From Dyadobacter luticola (GTDB taxonomy: Bacteria > Bacteroidota > Bacteroidia > Cytophagales > Spirosomataceae): 64,000 nt of DNA. The notes below the pieces were generated by a model. That model worked only from the letters and a program-made list of their open reading frames with translations. It was not told the origin of the DNA and ran no database searches. This document shows positions 24,087-33,641 of this stretch, one piece after another (within the stretch, counting starts at the first letter, position 1; each line of letters begins with the position of its first letter). The stretch is from the NCBI RefSeq assembly GCF_005860805.1, contig NZ_VCEJ01000005.1:930001-994000 (forward strand), written 5' to 3'. Both the position numbers and the translations under genes were made by a program.

Positions 24087-25826
24087 TTATTTCAAACTAT
24101 CGAGAGCAGCCCGCGCCTTGGACACTTCCAGGACACTTACCGGACCGGCATTGTTACCGTAGCTGCTCCGGATGTGCGTCAGTACCTCGGAGATTTCTTC
24201 ATCCTTTAAAAAACTGTGCTGGGGCATCACATTATTGTACGATTGTCCCTTTACATCGATCGGACCTTCCAGACCTTTCAACAAAACATTGATCAGTCGG
24301 GTCTTATCGCCAGTAACCCACTCGGAGCCACCCAGGGGTGGGAATCGTTGCGAGTCGCCCATACCATTGCGCTGGTGGCAGGCGCTGCAATACACGCCAT
24401 ACACTTTTCCACCCGCCACCGGCTCGTCTTTATCCAGGTTATCTTTTACAAAATCAGGCGTGCGAATGTGCGTCAGCGATTTTCTTTTTTCCTGCGAAGC
24501 GAGTGCTGCTTTGCCAAATTTCTTTTTATTACCCTTATAAGTCACTTTCCAGATTTTTCCTTTTTCTGTCTCCGCAATGTAAATCGAACCATCCGGTCCC
24601 ATCGCGATGCCCATCGGCCGGTAAACCGCGTCGCTCACATTCACGATCGGATCTACGCCGGCAAAACCATCGGCAAAAATCTCGTAAGGCCCTGAGGGTT
24701 GTCCGCCTTTAAAAGGTACAAACCCAATAAAGTAGCTCGACTGCGGGTAAGGCGCGCGGTTGGTCGATCCGTGGAATGCGATGAATGAACCGTTTTTATA
24801 ATGTTCGGGAAACTGGTTGCCCTGGTAAAAAAGCAGATCATTAGGCGCCCAGTGCCCAGGAAAACCGATCAAAGGTTTTTCATACTGGCCACAATCGCCC
24901 ACGATTTTACCATCGCCACCATACTCCGGGTTCAAGAGTTTTTTACCTTGCATTTGATCGTAATAACAATACGGCCACCCGGCGTGCGTACCTTCTTTGA
25001 TCCGTAAAAATTCTTCCGAAGGCAGCATGGCACTTTCCCAGCCATTATAAAGCTGCGGCCAGAGACGCAACAGATCGTCGCGGCCGTGCTGCAAGGCATA
25101 TAAATTGTTATCCGCAAAATTCCAGTCCATGCCCACAATGCTGCGCAAACCAGTAGCAAATTTCACACCGTCTTTCTGGTGCTGGCCTGTTTTATTGGCA
25201 TCAAACTTCCAGATACCCCCGTGGTCTTCCAGGATCGGGCAGGGGTTCATCCCCGGCGAGCCCGGCGTGCGGTTATCCACCTGGCAGCAGTTGGAATTTG
25301 CCCCGAAAGGCACATATATAAAACCTTTGTCGTCGAATGTTACTGGCTTGGCAATGTGCTCGTGCATGCCGTGCGGGTGGTCGTCGGTCAAAATCACTTC
25401 CTCCTGGCTCGTCGGGACCAGCTCGCCAGGCGTCAGTTTATACCGGTATACCACAAGCTCCGAGCTGAAATACAGGTAACCCTTGTAAATACGCATCGCA
25501 GTACCATAAGCCCGCTCGCGTGCCTGCCCGCCAAAACGTTTGATAATGTCCGCGCGCCCGTCACCATTGGTATCCCGCAGCGCAATCACCGATTCATCTT
25601 TCCCGGCAAACCGCGCTTTTACGTAAATATCCCCATTATCATTCACCGCAATATGCCGCGCCCGCCCCGGCAAGCTGTCCACCACCACCGTAGCCTCAAA
25701 GCCCTCGGGCAGGAATAACCCGCCGTTTTTGGTATTAAAAGGTTTGTCATCCTGATCGAATCGCGTAAATCCCAGCGCAAAGAGGGTCAAAAGCGCCACG
25801 GACCATTTTAATGTTTTTTTGTTCAT
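24087..25826 (-). CDS. Exported PQQ-type sugar dehydrogenase fused to cytochrome c
   Basis: About 579 residues from the ATG at 25826 (MNKKTLKWSVALLTLFALGF); a second ATG five codons upstream is possible. A signal peptide is followed by a six-bladed dehydrogenase propeller (about 30-430). This carries PHGMHEHIAKPVTFDDKGF with a candidate catalytic His, SIVGMDWNFADNNLYALQHG and MGIAMGPDGSIYIAETEKG. A C-terminal cytochrome c domain has CSACH at about 480-484 and a later NNVMPQHSF methionine. The fusion means electrons can leave the cofactor straight to haem. The sequence resembles the L-sorbosone/glucose dehydrogenase group; the substrate is not known. It starts 18 bases after the amidohydrolase gene. 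Confidence 0.85.
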   Translation of the reverse strand: MNKKTLKWSVALLTLFALGFTRFDQDDKPFNTKNGGLFLPEGFEATVVVDSLPGRARHIAVNDNGDIYVKARFAGKDESVIALRDTNGDGRADIIKRFGGQARERAYGTAMRIYKGYLYFSSELVVYRYKLTPGELVPTSQEEVILTDDHPHGMHEHIAKPVTFDDKGFIYVPFGANSNCCQVDNRTPGSPGMNPCPILEDHGGIWKFDANKTGQHQKDGVKFATGLRSIVGMDWNFADNNLYALQHGRDDLLRLWPQLYNGWESAMLPSEEFLRIKEGTHAGWPYCYYDQMQGKKLLNPEYGGDGKIVGDCGQYEKPLIGFPGHWAPNDLLFYQGNQFPEHYKNGSFIAFHGSTNRAPYPQSSYFIGFVPFKGGQPSGPYEIFADGFAGVDPIVNVSDAVYRPMGIAMGPDGSIYIAETEKGKIWKVTYKGNKKKFGKAALASQEKRKSLTHIRTPDFVKDNLDKDEPVAGGKVYGVYCSACHQRNGMGDSQRFPPLGGSEWVTGDKTRLINVLLKGLEGPIDVKGQSYNNVMPQHSFLKDEEISEVLTHIRSSYGNNAGPVSVLEVSKARAALDSLK

Positions 25827-25844
25827 GGGTTTAGGGGGCATTAG

Positions 25845-27086
25845 TTACTTCAAATAAATCGGCGTTGTAATTCCATTCAAGTCATAGACAATCCTCCCGC
25901 CCATGATGGTCAGCTCACATTCCAGCTTTTCCTTGCCTTCCACCTTATATCCGGTTTTGTCATAAAAGCCAAAGTTGCCCTTCCGCATAGAAAACACCGC
26001 CACGTCCGCAATCGCATTTTCCGAAATATGGCCGAGCTGCTCGCGGTGAATCACTTTTGCCGGTTCCCAGGTACTCGCTTTGATGATTGACGGCATATCC
26101 ATCCCCATGTTATAAAACTTGGACATAATGCTCAGCATATCTTTCATCGAACCATTCATGCTGCCGGTATGCAGGTCGGTACTGATGGTATTGGGATAAA
26201 ATCCTGCTTTTAATGCCGGTATCGCCTGCGAATAATTGAAGCTTGCGCCGCCGTAACCTACGTCGAAAATGATCCCTTTTTTGCGTGCTTCCAGCGTAAA
26301 CGGTTTCACTTTTCCCGTCGCTTCGTCCACGATTGTCTCGCGCACATTGTTTTCCAGCAAAGTATAAGCATGCGTGAAAATGTCGCCGGGACGTAAATGT
26401 TTCATGAATAAATCTTCCAGCGGCAGGGGAGGCGTGCTTCCTCCAAAATCGACCATCACCGGCATATTCGCCAGCTTGCCCGCTTTTACCGCATTGTCCA
26501 CCGGCGTCCAGTCGTGCCCCATGAAGTGCGCCACTTTGAAACCCACCACATCATTTTTGTTTTTCAAAGCCACTGCCGCTGCCAGTCCGGGATCCATGTC
26601 ACTGGTGTCCTGCTCGATCTGCCCGCCGCTCATGCCTTTTCCGACAATGTTCATGAAGGATAACACCCGCGTTTTGGAGTGAAAAATGACATTGTTTTTA
26701 AAATCATCAAAATTCGTCCAGCCCGCGCCGCCTGCATCCACAATCGTCGTCACGCCTACCCGAAATGTAAAACCATCCGGCGGCAAAGCGGTGAAGCTAT
26801 TGCTCAGATAATGATTGACTTCCGTACCAAAAAACACGTGGCCGTGAATGTCGATCAACCCCGGTGTCACATACATTCCTTTGGCATTCACCACTTGGCG
26901 GGCTTCTTTCGGGTCAATATCCTTAGCTACTTTTTTAATTTTCCCTTCAAAAATCCCGACATCCATCACCGCGTTGATGTTGTTCTTCGGATCGATGACG
27001 GTGCCGCCTTTGATCAGGATGCTGTAAGTCTGCGCGAAAGTTTGCAGACTCACCAGCATCATCAGCAGCAGGTATTTATATTTCAT
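25845..27086 (-). CDS. Exported amidohydrolase/deacetylase-family metal enzyme
   Basis: About 413 residues. The ATG at 27086 gives a signal peptide (MKYKYLLLMMLVSLQTFAQ); an alternative TTG lies two codons upstream. The amidohydrolase TIM barrel follows, with GLIDIHGHVF (metal-binding HXH at about 81/83), VVGFKVAHFMGH (the lysine, about 184, that is carboxylated in binuclear members), FTHAYTL (His about 239) and STDLHTG (catalytic Asp about 304). The family removes N-acyl or carbamoyl groups, or opens cyclic amides. It belongs to the group often found beside SelA/DgaE-like PLP enzymes, as here: the PLP gene ends 36 bases upstream. A role in N-deacylating an amino-sugar or amino-acid derivative in the periplasm is inferred. 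Confidence 0.85.
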   Translation of the reverse strand: MKYKYLLLMMLVSLQTFAQTYSILIKGGTVIDPKNNINAVMDVGIFEGKIKKVAKDIDPKEARQVVNAKGMYVTPGLIDIHGHVFFGTEVNHYLSNSFTALPPDGFTFRVGVTTIVDAGGAGWTNFDDFKNNVIFHSKTRVLSFMNIVGKGMSGGQIEQDTSDMDPGLAAAVALKNKNDVVGFKVAHFMGHDWTPVDNAVKAGKLANMPVMVDFGGSTPPLPLEDLFMKHLRPGDIFTHAYTLLENNVRETIVDEATGKVKPFTLEARKKGIIFDVGYGGASFNYSQAIPALKAGFYPNTISTDLHTGSMNGSMKDMLSIMSKFYNMGMDMPSIIKASTWEPAKVIHREQLGHISENAIADVAVFSMRKGNFGFYDKTGYKVEGKEKLECELTIMGGRIVYDLNGITTPIYLK

Positions 27087-27122
27087 TTTCAAAATAAAAT
27101 GGGTTTAGGTCAATGCACTAAA

Positions 27123-28343
27123 TTAAACAACTGCCTTTGAAAGCTCCTCTTTCAAGCGGCTCGCCACGATTTTTTCCTCACCGCTTTTTAGCATCCAGGC
27201 CGTAATCGTCAGCGAGTTGTTCTCAGCAGGCATGATCTCGATAGAAGGATCTCCCTTGCGCAGGTTTTCCTGTAGAAGCTTCACAGGGAGGCTTACTTTC
27301 GCCGGGTCCCAGGATACTTTCAATGTCGGGGTATGGTTACCCAGTTCAGGCACAGTTACTTCCGTTTTCACGCCAGCTACGCTTTTAGCAGCATTGCTGA
27401 TCATTGTAATGCGGTCTTCCCAGGTTTTCCACTCCTTCTTGTGGTCCATTTTTACAAAATTATCCAGCGCCACATACATACCCAGGATTTCCTCCTTATT
27501 CACTTTCATCCCGCGTCCGATGGTCGATCCGCGTGGCGGCATGCTCAGTCTTGCCGCTTCGATCAGATGTTTTTTACCCATCAGAATACCCGCGCTCTGT
27601 GGCCCGCGCATCGCTTTTCCACCTGATACACACACCAGGTCAAAGCCCATATCATTGAACTTCCAGAGGTTTTCAACTGGCGGCACGTCCGCAGCCATGT
27701 CGATCATCGTCGGGATACCATTCTTCTTCGCGATCTCGAGAAACTCTTTGTGCCCCACCTGACCTTTATCCGACTGAATGTTCAAAAACCAAAGCATTGC
27801 CGTTTTTTCGTTGATCGCTTTTTGCAATTCCTCGGCAGTTTCCACCTGGATAATCTTGCAGCCTGCGTTAGTCAATGCATGCGAGTAGCCAATGTTATGC
27901 CCTTTCTGGATGATCACTTCCGACTTCATCCCGGTACCTTCCAGATGCGGCAACGCTTCCACTTTTTTCGTGTCCATGCCGGTCAGTACGCCAGCCAGTC
28001 CCAATGTTAGAGCTGAGAAACAGCCCGCCGTCACCACAGCCGCTTCCGCGTGGCAGATCGCCGCGATTTTCTCGCCCACTTTCGTCTGCACTTCGTCCAG
28101 CATCATAAAATCTTTCGCCGCGCCCTGGATCGTCTCCACCACTTCGTCCTGCATCAGCGAGCCGGTCATCATCGTGTAAGTACCCGCTGCATTGATGAAT
28201 GTGCGGATGCCCAGTTCTTTGGCAATGTTACGCGCCGCGCCTTTGGCTACCATCGCCGTCGGGGTAAGGGAATTCTGGCCTAAAAATCCGCCTAAAAGAG
28301 GAAAAGCAGACAAATGTTTGATTAAATCTCTACGGTTTATCAT
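27123..28343 (-). CDS. Tat-exported PLP-dependent lyase, DgaE/SelA-like
   Basis: About 406 residues from the ATG at 28343; a TTG three codons upstream is unlikely. It begins MINRRDLIKHLSAFPLLGGF, a twin-arginine leader, so a folded PLP protein would be exported. The body is the aminotransferase-like fold of the SelA / D-glucosaminate-6-phosphate ammonia-lyase (DgaE) group. FINAAGTYTMMTGS is near residue 50. The pyridine-nitrogen Asp is in TMIDMAADVP (about 215) and the Schiff-base Lys in VSGGKAMRGPQSAG (about 243). DgaE releases ammonia from an aminated sugar acid through an enamine, which is the kind of intermediate RidA clears; an exported RidA ends this operon. The substrate is unproven. 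It is separated from susD by 166 bases containing a possible promoter. Confidence 0.85.
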   Translation of the reverse strand: MINRRDLIKHLSAFPLLGGFLGQNSLTPTAMVAKGAARNIAKELGIRTFINAAGTYTMMTGSLMQDEVVETIQGAAKDFMMLDEVQTKVGEKIAAICHAEAAVVTAGCFSALTLGLAGVLTGMDTKKVEALPHLEGTGMKSEVIIQKGHNIGYSHALTNAGCKIIQVETAEELQKAINEKTAMLWFLNIQSDKGQVGHKEFLEIAKKNGIPTMIDMAADVPPVENLWKFNDMGFDLVCVSGGKAMRGPQSAGILMGKKHLIEAARLSMPPRGSTIGRGMKVNKEEILGMYVALDNFVKMDHKKEWKTWEDRITMISNAAKSVAGVKTEVTVPELGNHTPTLKVSWDPAKVSLPVKLLQENLRKGDPSIEIMPAENNSLTITAWMLKSGEEKIVASRLKEELSKAVV

Positions 28344-28388
28344 AATGGTCAAAGGGCTTAAAATGGGTTGAAATATTGTTGTTCATTA

Positions 28389-28396
28389 CAAAAATA
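28389..28396 (-). promoter_or_regulatory. Possible internal -7 box before the PLP lyase gene
   Basis: The minus strand reads TATTTTTG, matching the TAnnTTTG consensus, 45 bases upstream of the ATG at 28343. It could give the enzyme genes their own basal transcript apart from the sigma-driven susCD genes. The -33 element is poor, so this is tentative. Confidence 0.3.
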
Positions 28397-28509
28397 AGGA
28401 TGCAGGAAATATGTTCTGATACTCTTTTCGTAAGATTATTTTTTCAAAACTGCCAAAAACAAAAAATATACTTTGGTTATTTATCGATTTGAAATCTGTT
28501 TTATTTTGC

Positions 28510-30114
28510 TCAATCCACATCCCACCAGATGGGGGTAGCGGCGCTATCTTTTCCTCCCAAATAGGCCGCTACCGCTGCTCGCACAGCCTCTCCGCTGGAA
28601 TTGGTGACGGCTGAGGGATACGTCAGCCGCCGGATAAAAGTACCCGCCGGAAGGTCCGGGTTTTTGCTGATCGCAACCGGGTACAATTTCGGATACCCTG
28701 TCCGCCTGAACTCCGACCACGCCTCGGTTCCTTCGGGGTACAATGCAATCCATTTTTGGGTAATGATCTTTTCCAGTTTCGTTTCAAAAGCTTCCGCCTC
28801 GTACCATTTTGCCGTGATCTGCGTCATCGCCGGCAGGTTATTAGCCGTATTTTTTGGATCGGTATAAGGGATTTGCGTCGTGTTTCCCTCCAGATATTCA
28901 TCCGCGCCGCTTACATTATTCGCCTTAAATGATGCCCGGACGCCCGCTTCGTAAAAATCTTTGGCAGTACCTCCCATATTCCACCCTCTTAAAGCACCTT
29001 CCGCTTTGAGAAAATAACTTTCCGCCACATCAATCTGCTTCACCGCCGTCGTAGTCGAAACATTCGGCAAGGAATAATACTGGTATCTCGCTTTATCCGG
29101 CCGCTCAGAGCCAGCGCGGATGCCTTTCACCTGTCCGGCAGCATCTTTGTCAGTCGCTGCCAGTGCGTACACCGGCAGGCGCGGGTCCGCGAAACCTTTC
29201 AAAAATGTCTCGATCGAAGCCGAAAGCCGTGTATCCGACCAGGCATTCGCCATGGTATAATAAGGATTGGTGGTAGTAGGCGTGACTGAAAATCCGATGT
29301 CAGAAAGCAACCCGCCACTGGCTGGGTCAACTGCTTTTTCGGCCTCTGTTTTCGCCAAATCCGGTTTTACTTTTGAAATCCGGATCGCCAGCCGCAGTTT
29401 TAAGGTATTCGCCAGTTTGATCCAGTTGGTATATTCCCCGCTCAGCGAGGATTTGTCCCACTTGGCAAAACGCGTTTTGTCTGCATTCGGATTAGCTTTT
29501 TCCGCCGCTTTCAAATAACCTACCGCTTTATCCAGATCAGCAAAAAAAGCATCATAAGCCTCTTCCTCAGAATCAAATGTAACCTGCGCGGCAGTACCAT
29601 ATTGGGTATAAGGATATGGGCCGAATGTATCTACTAACCGATGCGCACCCGCGACTTTAATGATCAGCGAAATCGCGTACAGGTCGGGATATTTGGTTTC
29701 ATAACCCTTTTTCCACATTTGCAGCCACTGGTCCATGATATTCTGGGTGGAAGTATTCCAGGCCGCATTGTTCCAGCCGTCCACCATAAAATAGGTCGTG
29801 GTGTTTTCATTATTCAAAAATGGCGTCGGAGTTTCCAGGTAACCGGCGTACGATTCTGCCTGTAAATTCTGCTGCGTTTGTACCGCCGTCGTAGTGGCCA
29901 CAATGCGGTTCATCATTAATGGTAATAGAATCCCGCCTTCGTTGGCGTCCTGCACCAGGTCTTCGTCCGTGATCAGCTTTCCGTCCTGGTTCAATGTCTG
30001 CATATAATCTGTGCAGGCGGAAGAAATCCAGAGCAAGCCGCAGATTACGAGCCAATTAAACTTGTTTAGTCCAGATTTGGAATTCCGCGGAGATATGTTC
30101 TTTGGCTCGCTCAT
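28510..30114 (-). CDS. SusD/RagB-family outer-membrane lipoprotein (module 2)
   Basis: A 534-residue SusD-like protein. The N-terminus has a polar lead (MSEPKNISPRNSKSGLNKFN) before a hydrophobic segment ending WISSAC, so a lipidated cysteine at about residue 34 is likely. Helical SusD motifs are present (WLQMWKKGYETKYPDLYAIS, NTLKLRLAIRISKVKPDLAK) and so is the C-terminal WSEFRRTGYPKLYP. Its ATG overlaps the susC stop codon by one base (TGATG), so translation is probably coupled. It binds substrate for the module 2 SusC receptor; the downstream exported enzymes suggest the ligand is their substrate. Confidence 0.92.
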   Translation of the reverse strand: MSEPKNISPRNSKSGLNKFNWLVICGLLWISSACTDYMQTLNQDGKLITDEDLVQDANEGGILLPLMMNRIVATTTAVQTQQNLQAESYAGYLETPTPFLNNENTTTYFMVDGWNNAAWNTSTQNIMDQWLQMWKKGYETKYPDLYAISLIIKVAGAHRLVDTFGPYPYTQYGTAAQVTFDSEEEAYDAFFADLDKAVGYLKAAEKANPNADKTRFAKWDKSSLSGEYTNWIKLANTLKLRLAIRISKVKPDLAKTEAEKAVDPASGGLLSDIGFSVTPTTTNPYYTMANAWSDTRLSASIETFLKGFADPRLPVYALAATDKDAAGQVKGIRAGSERPDKARYQYYSLPNVSTTTAVKQIDVAESYFLKAEGALRGWNMGGTAKDFYEAGVRASFKANNVSGADEYLEGNTTQIPYTDPKNTANNLPAMTQITAKWYEAEAFETKLEKIITQKWIALYPEGTEAWSEFRRTGYPKLYPVAISKNPDLPAGTFIRRLTYPSAVTNSSGEAVRAAVAAYLGGKDSAATPIWWDVD

Positions 30115-33100
30115 CAGAATGTTGCTCTAACTGTGAAACCATAAGACCGCGTCGCCGGAATGCTGAAACCTTCGATGCCCTGCATACCATTGGCGGTGGT
30201 AATGCTTACTTCCGGGTCGAAAGGGGCGTCTTTGTAAAAGAAAAACAGGTTGCGGCTGATAAACGAAACCGTGATGTCTTTTATGGCTTTTGAGAATTTT
30301 GGCAAAGAGTAGCTAAGCGCCAGCTCGCGCATCCGCACATTCGTAGCACTGAACATATATTCCTCAGCCGCCGCGGCCACGTCGCCTTTTCCTGAAATGT
30401 AGTTGTAGTAAGTCTCTGCCGGGATTGTTTTTCCATTCACCGTAACCCCGCCCGCATCCCGAGCGTCCCCTGATCTTTTAGATAAACCTTTGAAATCCAG
30501 CCACTGCTCGGTCATCGAAGCGATTTTTCCACCAAACCGGCCGTCGACTAAAAAGGATAATGTCGCGTTTTTATATTTGAACTGGTTATTGAAACCCATC
30601 AGAAACTTGGGATTTGCATTACCCAGATATTGGTCCGTACCCGAAGAAAGCAGTGGCAGGCCGGTGGTTTCATTATACTTAATATGCCCGTTTTCGTCGC
30701 GCTGATAAGTTTTTCCAAACAAATCCCCGTAGGAGCCATAAGCCCTGCCCCCGAGATTGGCAATACCGGGACGCGTCAGAAACAACTGTAACATTCTAGT
30801 ACTGCCGCCGGCCTGCAGCACAAACCAGTCGGATTTCAACAAGCTGCTCAGTTCACGGATCTGATTGACATTTCTTGAAAAATTCACCCCGGGCGTCCAG
30901 GTAACTCCACCAAAATCAGCTTTATAACTTATTGTACCTTCAAAACCCTTGTTCCGGATCGTGCCGCCGTTTATCCAGAAATTCGCCGCGCCTGCGCCTG
31001 CCGGGGCCTGGATCTGGAAGACCTGGTCGAAGGTCGTAGCATTGTAGTAGGTCAGGTTCACATTCAATTTATCCTTGAAAAACCGCAGCTCGGTCCCAAA
31101 TTCCCAGGAGCGCGTCCTTTCCGGCTTCAAACTCGTGGTATCACTGCCGCTAAAAAACGGCAATGTGCCGCGCCCGATCACATTTTCATCATTCGAAAGC
31201 GCATAAGGCGGCGACCAGTTGGAAACGCCAAAAGGCAGCGCATTGCCTACCTCGGCGTACGAACCTCTCAGTTTGGCAAAAGAAAGGATTTCATTGGGAT
31301 TCAAATGTTCCGTCAAAACATAGGATAACCCCACGGACGGATAAAAAAACGACTGGTTCACCGTCGAAGACCATTCCTTCCGGGCAGTCAAATCGAGGAA
31401 ATAAGTTTCTTTATAACCCACTGTCGCCGTGGCAAATAATGCTTGTGATAAACGTTTTTGCAGGCTTTCGGTTGCATTAAAAAATCCCTGACCATTCAGG
31501 CTTTGCAGGGCATAAGCCGAGAAAAAGTTGGGAAAAGACAAGGTATTCGTGGCGCCGCTGTTACCCACATTCAGGTCATAAAAAGTATTCTGCGTATTGC
31601 TGAAACCCAATGTGGCCGAAGCGAAAAAATCCTTCCCGAGGGTTTTGGTACCACTTAGAAGGATGTCGGAATAAAGTTGGTCGGTGTTGGTCAGGTTCTT
31701 TCGGTAGCCGCCGTTGATGCCGACCAGCGTCGGGTCGGAGGATGCATACTGCCGGAGCTCGTAACTGTCCTGCACTTTATCATACGTGGCGCGGCCCTGC
31801 AAACTAAGCCAATCCGTCAGTTTCCATTTGGCCGAAAAAGCGTAGATCGTGCGGTTTCGGAACTGGTCGGTCTGGTTGCGGTTGGCGAGCCAGTACGGGT
31901 TTTGGTTCGAGCTGGCTTCGTTTTTAATGTAAGGCCAGTTCTGCACGTTCATCAGCCGCGAGGGGTCCCATTTTTCGAAGTTGCTGCCGCTATATTTAGA
32001 AAAATCATCACCCGTCGGGAAGAGGTATAAGCTAAAAATCGGGCTGAAATAAAACCCCGCCATCGGCCGGTTGTACACTTTCTGCTCCACATAATTCACC
32101 GAAGCGTCCAGCGAAAGTTTGTTTTTAAAAAGCGTCGTGGTGCCCCGCAGGTTAATGTTATGCCTTTTATAATCGTTCTGCGGCACGATTCCATTTGCTT
32201 TGGTATTGGCATAAGACAAATAAAACTGCCCGATATCATTCCCGTTCGTGACCGAAATGCTGTTGACAAATGTCCGCCCCGTATCAAAAAACGATTTCAA
32301 ATGTTTGTCGCTGCCATTCGTGATCGCCGGTCCCCAGCTATCATTCACCGCCGTATTGGAAACACCGCCATAACCTTGCCCATACTTGGTCTGGACATGC
32401 GGCAGCGCGATCGGGTTTTCGAAACTGGCATTGGAAGAAAAATTGACCGAGGCGAAACCCTTGCGGCCTTTTTTAGTGGTGATCAAAATCACGCCGTTTG
32501 CGGCCTGGCTACCGTATAATGCTGCGGCTGAGGCGCCTTTTAGAATGCTCAGGTTTTCAATGTCCTCGGGATTGAGGTTGGAAATAGCGTCCCCGGCGTC
32601 GCGCGTATCGAACAAAGAATTGCCCTGCGTGCCGTTTGCATTGTTCATCGGGATGCCGTCGATGACGTACAGCGGCTGGTTGTTGCCGGTGATGGATTTA
32701 TTCCCGCGCAGCAAAATCCGGGAAGACGATCCCGGCCCGCCGGTACCTTTTGTGATCACCACGCCCGCCGCTTTTCCTGCTAGCGAGTTGATCATATTCG
32801 GGTCTTTCACGCGGATCAGCTCCTCGCCGCCCACATTTTGCTGGGCGTAAGTGACACTCTTCGCATCTTTTTCAATACCGAGCGCCGTCACGACTACTTC
32901 ACTGAGCTGCTTCACATCGTCCAGCAGCATCAGGTCGATCGCCGACCGGCCGTTGACGGTAACTTCCTGCGTGATATAGCCGATAGAAGAAAAAATCAGC
33001 ACTGCATTTTCGTCCGGCACATTAAGGGCAAACCGACCTTCCAGATCCGTGGTGGTGCCCTGGGAAGTGCCTTTTATTGAAATGTTCGTGCCCGGGACCC

Positions 33101-33569
33101 CGCTGCCTTTGGCGTCTTTCACGGATCCTTTCACTTCCAGCGGAGCAGTTTCGGTAGTTACCTGGGCAGGCATAACACTCGCCGCCGCCTGTCTCACTAC
33201 CGCGGTTTTGTTGTTAATAATAATGTTGTTGTTGATCTGTGTATAGCCCAGTCCGGTGCCTGCCAGAATATTTTCCAGCACATCCTTTACCGATGTATTT
33301 TGCAGGGAGACAGACACTTTTTTCTTGGTATTAATGCGTTCAATGCTGGTAATAAACCTGAAATCGCTCTTTTTCTCGATCGCGATAAATGCTTTTTGCA
33401 GGGATACGTCTTTGAGATAAATCGTAATCCTGACCTCCTCGATACTGCACCCCGAACCTGGCCAGGCCATGCAAAAACCCGCTTGAAAAAACAGGAACAC
33501 TACCAGAACAAGCCGCTCCCAATGCCGGTTAAAACAATGTGACGACCGTTCCGGTAATGCTCTCATCAT
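30114..33569 (-). CDS. SusC/RagA-family TonB-dependent receptor with STN domain (module 2)
   Basis: A 1151-residue outer-membrane receptor. A signal segment (about 15-37) precedes an STN domain (about 45-110, from VRITIYLKDVSLQKAFIAIE). A carboxypeptidase-regulatory-like domain follows (about 147-220, from VKGSVKDAKGSGVPGTNISI), then a plug with GNKSITGNNQPLYVIDGIPM and LSILKGASAAALYGSQAANG, then a barrel ending SYGFTVRATF. ATG codons are at 33569 and 33566. It lies 72 bases after fecR of the same module and should both import the ligand and signal its presence to FecR. The next genes encode SusD and the exported catabolic enzymes. Confidence 0.96.
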   Translation of the reverse strand: MMRALPERSSHCFNRHWERLVLVVFLFFQAGFCMAWPGSGCSIEEVRITIYLKDVSLQKAFIAIEKKSDFRFITSIERINTKKKVSVSLQNTSVKDVLENILAGTGLGYTQINNNIIINNKTAVVRQAAASVMPAQVTTETAPLEVKGSVKDAKGSGVPGTNISIKGTSQGTTTDLEGRFALNVPDENAVLIFSSIGYITQEVTVNGRSAIDLMLLDDVKQLSEVVVTALGIEKDAKSVTYAQQNVGGEELIRVKDPNMINSLAGKAAGVVITKGTGGPGSSSRILLRGNKSITGNNQPLYVIDGIPMNNANGTQGNSLFDTRDAGDAISNLNPEDIENLSILKGASAAALYGSQAANGVILITTKKGRKGFASVNFSSNASFENPIALPHVQTKYGQGYGGVSNTAVNDSWGPAITNGSDKHLKSFFDTGRTFVNSISVTNGNDIGQFYLSYANTKANGIVPQNDYKRHNINLRGTTTLFKNKLSLDASVNYVEQKVYNRPMAGFYFSPIFSLYLFPTGDDFSKYSGSNFEKWDPSRLMNVQNWPYIKNEASSNQNPYWLANRNQTDQFRNRTIYAFSAKWKLTDWLSLQGRATYDKVQDSYELRQYASSDPTLVGINGGYRKNLTNTDQLYSDILLSGTKTLGKDFFASATLGFSNTQNTFYDLNVGNSGATNTLSFPNFFSAYALQSLNGQGFFNATESLQKRLSQALFATATVGYKETYFLDLTARKEWSSTVNQSFFYPSVGLSYVLTEHLNPNEILSFAKLRGSYAEVGNALPFGVSNWSPPYALSNDENVIGRGTLPFFSGSDTTSLKPERTRSWEFGTELRFFKDKLNVNLTYYNATTFDQVFQIQAPAGAGAANFWINGGTIRNKGFEGTISYKADFGGVTWTPGVNFSRNVNQIRELSSLLKSDWFVLQAGGSTRMLQLFLTRPGIANLGGRAYGSYGDLFGKTYQRDENGHIKYNETTGLPLLSSGTDQYLGNANPKFLMGFNNQFKYKNATLSFLVDGRFGGKIASMTEQWLDFKGLSKRSGDARDAGGVTVNGKTIPAETYYNYISGKGDVAAAAEEYMFSATNVRMRELALSYSLPKFSKAIKDITVSFISRNLFFFYKDAPFDPEVSITTANGMQGIEGFSIPATRSYGFTVRATF

Positions 33570-33641
33570 AGGTTCAGGTTTTAGAAATGGTTAAGAGATT
33601 AGGAATACAGCAATGCAAAATATAGGGTTTAGGAATAATCA

